Source: a bacterium (lineage in GTDB: Bacteria; Patescibacteriota; Patescibacteriia; UBA1558; S5-K13). From it: a stretch of 5,466 nt of DNA. Below, piece by piece: positions 4,527 to 5,466 of the stretch; the stretch's first letter is position 1, and each line of letters begins with the position of its first letter. The position numbers and the translations under genes are program-made. The stretch covers positions 1 to 5,466 of the forward strand of contig JAIOTH010000086.1 of the NCBI GenBank assembly GCA_021106915.1, given 5' to 3'. The notes under the pieces were generated by a model that was not told the DNA's origin, made no database searches, and saw nothing but the letters and a program-made list of their open reading frames with translations.

Positions 4527-4601
4527 TGGTATCCTCGGTAGGAATCGAACCTACATCCGAAGCTTAGAAGGCTCCTGTTCTATCCGTTGAACTACGAGGA
4601 C
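4527..4601 (-). tRNA. tRNA-Arg (anticodon TCT)
   Basis: The minus strand gives a 75-nt cloverleaf with encoded CCA. The acceptor GTCCTCG/CGAGGAT closes with a G1-U72 wobble, and the discriminator is A73. The D stem is GTTC/GAAC. The anticodon stem GGAGC/GCTTC, with one G-U pair, holds loop CTTCTAA and anticodon TCT, reading AGA (and possibly AGG). The variable loop is 4 nt, and the T arm is GTAGG-TTCGATT-CCTAC. AGA is the main Arg codon used in the genes of this window, so this is an important tRNA here. Confidence 0.97.
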
Positions 4602-4621
4602 ATAATAAATAAGATATTATC

Positions 4622-4649
4622 AATATACCAAAAAAGTAAAAAAAGTCAA
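4622..4649 (-). promoter_or_regulatory. Promoter of the tRNA-Arg/tRNA-His unit
   Basis: On the minus strand, TTGACT (4644-4649, 5/6) is followed after 16 bp by TATATT (4622-4627, 5/6). Transcription would begin near 4615, about 14 nt before the 5' end of tRNA-Arg. It is the best hexamer pair upstream of either tRNA. Confidence 0.6.
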
Positions 4650-4651
4650 TC

Positions 4652-4669
4652 AAAAAAATCACTTTTTTT
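4652..4669 (-). terminator. A/T-only hairpin over the stop codon of the zinc-ribbon gene
   Basis: A seven-A run (4652-4658) faces a T-run (4663-4669) across TCAC, which contains the TGA stop codon on the minus strand. More T-rich sequence follows on that strand. It could act as a weak terminator before the tRNA promoter, but with no G-C pairs in the stem the case is thin. Confidence 0.25.
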
Positions 4670-4970
4670 TCTTAATTTTGGAAATTTTGGAAATAATTCT
4701 ATCTCGACTAATTTTTTGCTGATCTAAATTTTTAATCCCTTGGCCATGAATAATCATTTCTTCTTTAGTTTTTTCTTTATCAATATCTTTATCATATTGT
4801 TTTTGAATATCTTCATATTTATCATCAATACAATTATTATCAAAATTTTCTACCACCACTTCAAGGTCTCCAACATCATAACAATCTAAACAAAACCCAT
4901 CTACCAAAGTATCTGAACTTTTACCACATTTTTTACAATTTCTACTTTCTTCCGCACTTAAAATTTCCAT
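4659..4970 (-). CDS. Small zinc-ribbon-like protein with acidic middle and lysine-rich tail
   Basis: The 103-residue product has two CxxC knuckles, C12-KK-C15 and C27-LD-C30, 11 residues apart. This is the spacing of a short zinc ribbon, and the segment reads CKKCGKSSDTLVDGFCLDC. An Asp/Glu-rich, probably coiled middle follows (about 33-75), then a tail ending in KISKIKKKK that would suit nucleic-acid or ribosome contact. I do not recognise a named family; zinc binding is inferred from the four Cys. The ATG at 4970 sits in an AAAAAATATGGAA context with no SD. A TATAAT at 4993-4998 lies upstream, divergent from the gene at 5126. The stop is TGA, the only one among the complete genes. Confidence 0.78.
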   Translation of the reverse strand: MEILSAEESRNCKKCGKSSDTLVDGFCLDCYDVGDLEVVVENFDNNCIDDKYEDIQKQYDKDIDKEKTKEEMIIHGQGIKNLDQQKISRDRIISKISKIKKKK

Positions 4971-4992
4971 ATTTTTTGTTAATCTTATTTAT

Positions 4993-4998
4993 ATTATA
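4993..4998 (-). promoter_or_regulatory. -10 element for the zinc-ribbon gene
   Basis: A perfect TATAAT on the minus strand lies 22 nt before the ATG at 4970. A second perfect TATAAT is at 5008-5013. Neither has a convincing -35 box at normal spacing, so which is used cannot be decided. Confidence 0.4.
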
Positions 4999-5029
4999 AC
5001 AAAATATATTATATAGCGAAAATCTTTAT

Positions 5030-5058
5030 TTGACAGAAGTTGTTTCTAGCTATAGTAT
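5030..5058 (+). promoter_or_regulatory. Promoter of the truncated gene at 5126
   Basis: A perfect TTGACA (5030-5035) is followed after 17 bp by TAGTAT (5053-5058). An overlapping TATAGT at 5051-5056 is a better -10 box but gives a short 15-bp spacer. The leader would be about 60 nt. Confidence 0.55.
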
Positions 5059-5094
5059 CTATTCATAAACTTTTAGTCTAAGCAAAAAAGCAAA

Positions 5095-5121
5095 CTGAGT
5101 TAAACTCGGAAAAAAAGGAGG
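5095..5121 (+). promoter_or_regulatory. Leader hairpin plus strong ribosome-binding site
   Basis: CTGAGT (5095-5100) pairs with ACTCGG (5104-5109), including one G-U pair, around a TAA loop. Seven nucleotides later comes AGGAGG (5116-5121), 4 nt before the ATG at 5126. This fixes the start codon and is the only clear SD in the window. The hairpin could tune translation but leaves the SD unpaired. Confidence 0.55.
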
Positions 5122-5125
5122 ATTT

Positions 5126-5466
5126 ATGTTTGAAAAAGTTGATTTTGGTGGTAAAAACCCAATAGATGTAAAAAAAATTATCATGAATAATTTGGAAGGT
5201 GTTAGAGTCGGAGATGCATCAGAAGAAGCTCTTTTGGATAGACTGACATTATTAGAACAAACTAATAGAAGAGCTATGAAAAGCTTATTACGAGATCAAG
5301 AAATTACTGGAAAAATTTCGGATGAGATATTAAAAAAAATCTTATCAGATTTTTCTTTGTTTAATTTTAATTTTCCCATGAACAAAAGAGGGAGATGTGT
5401 TCTCAATTTAAGCAAAGATGATGTTATTAATATACAACATCTCCTGGAAAGAGGTATTACATTCCC
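5126..5466 (+). CDS. Protein of unknown function (N-terminal part, cut by window edge)
   Basis: An open frame of 113 codons starts at the ATG behind AGGAGG and runs off the right edge without a stop. The product begins MFEKVDFGGKNPIDVKKI, followed by an Asp/Glu/Arg-rich, probably helical region (about 20-80) and then NKRGRCVLNLSKDDVINIQHLLERG (about 86-110). There is no signal peptide, no membrane segment in the visible part, and one Cys (C91). I do not recognise a family. It is likely cytosolic. The well-formed promoter and SD set it apart from its neighbours and suggest higher expression or a different origin. Confidence 0.8.
   Translation, partial: MFEKVDFGGKNPIDVKKIIMNNLEGVRVGDASEEALLDRLTLLEQTNRRAMKSLLRDQEITGKISDEILKKILSDFSLFNFNFPMNKRGRCVLNLSKDDVINIQHLLERGITF

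Noticed and set aside
4653..4661. Alternative genetic code with TGA read as glycine (SR1/Gracilibacteria type)
   Set aside because: The zinc-ribbon gene ends naturally at TGA after a lysine tail. Reading through gives only Phe-rich sequence with further TGA codons. No long frame in the window needs TGA to be read as sense.

Overview
The window is very AT-rich and compact: short spacers, small ORFs of unknown function, little Shine-Dalgarno (SD) sequence, and two CCA-encoding tRNA genes. This fits a streamlined bacterial genome, most plausibly Candidate Phyla Radiation (Patescibacteria). That placement is an inference from style, because no taxonomic marker protein lies in the window. The standard code fits: all complete genes end in TAA except the zinc-ribbon gene, which ends in TGA.

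Layout, left to right. Positions 1-830 (minus) hold the N-terminal part of a three-helix membrane protein cut by the window edge. Its leader (847-885) can form a pseudoknot. A 465-bp gene-free stretch (831-1295) carries four copies of a 17-bp motif built around CTGCGCAATT. It leads into a synthetase-only RelA/SpoT-family protein (1296-2369, plus), the only gene with a clear enzymatic assignment. A perfect 10-bp hairpin (2431-2455) lies between it and a convergent 41-residue, extremely basic protein (2481-2606, minus). An 82-residue acidic protein of unknown function follows (2938-3186, minus). A putative lipoprotein (3423-4226, plus) is next. A tRNA-His/tRNA-Arg pair (4345-4601, minus) has its own promoter and terminator. 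A small zinc-ribbon protein (4659-4970, minus) is divergent from a truncated plus-strand gene (from 5126), which has the only strong SD in the window.

Two dispersed repeat families stand out in the spacers. A 33-bp element at 2748-2780 and 3315-3347 is followed on the minus strand by an intrinsic terminator each time, so each copy looks like a tiny two-hairpin RNA gene or a terminator module. A second direct repeat (3262-3293 and 4288-4319) starts in terminator U-tracts and brackets the lipoprotein gene. One copy adjoins the tRNA-His terminator.

No shared pathway is visible among the proteins. Most genes seem to have their own promoter. The best candidates for something new are the repeat-studded control region in front of the alarmone-synthetase homologue and the duplicated small-RNA-like element.
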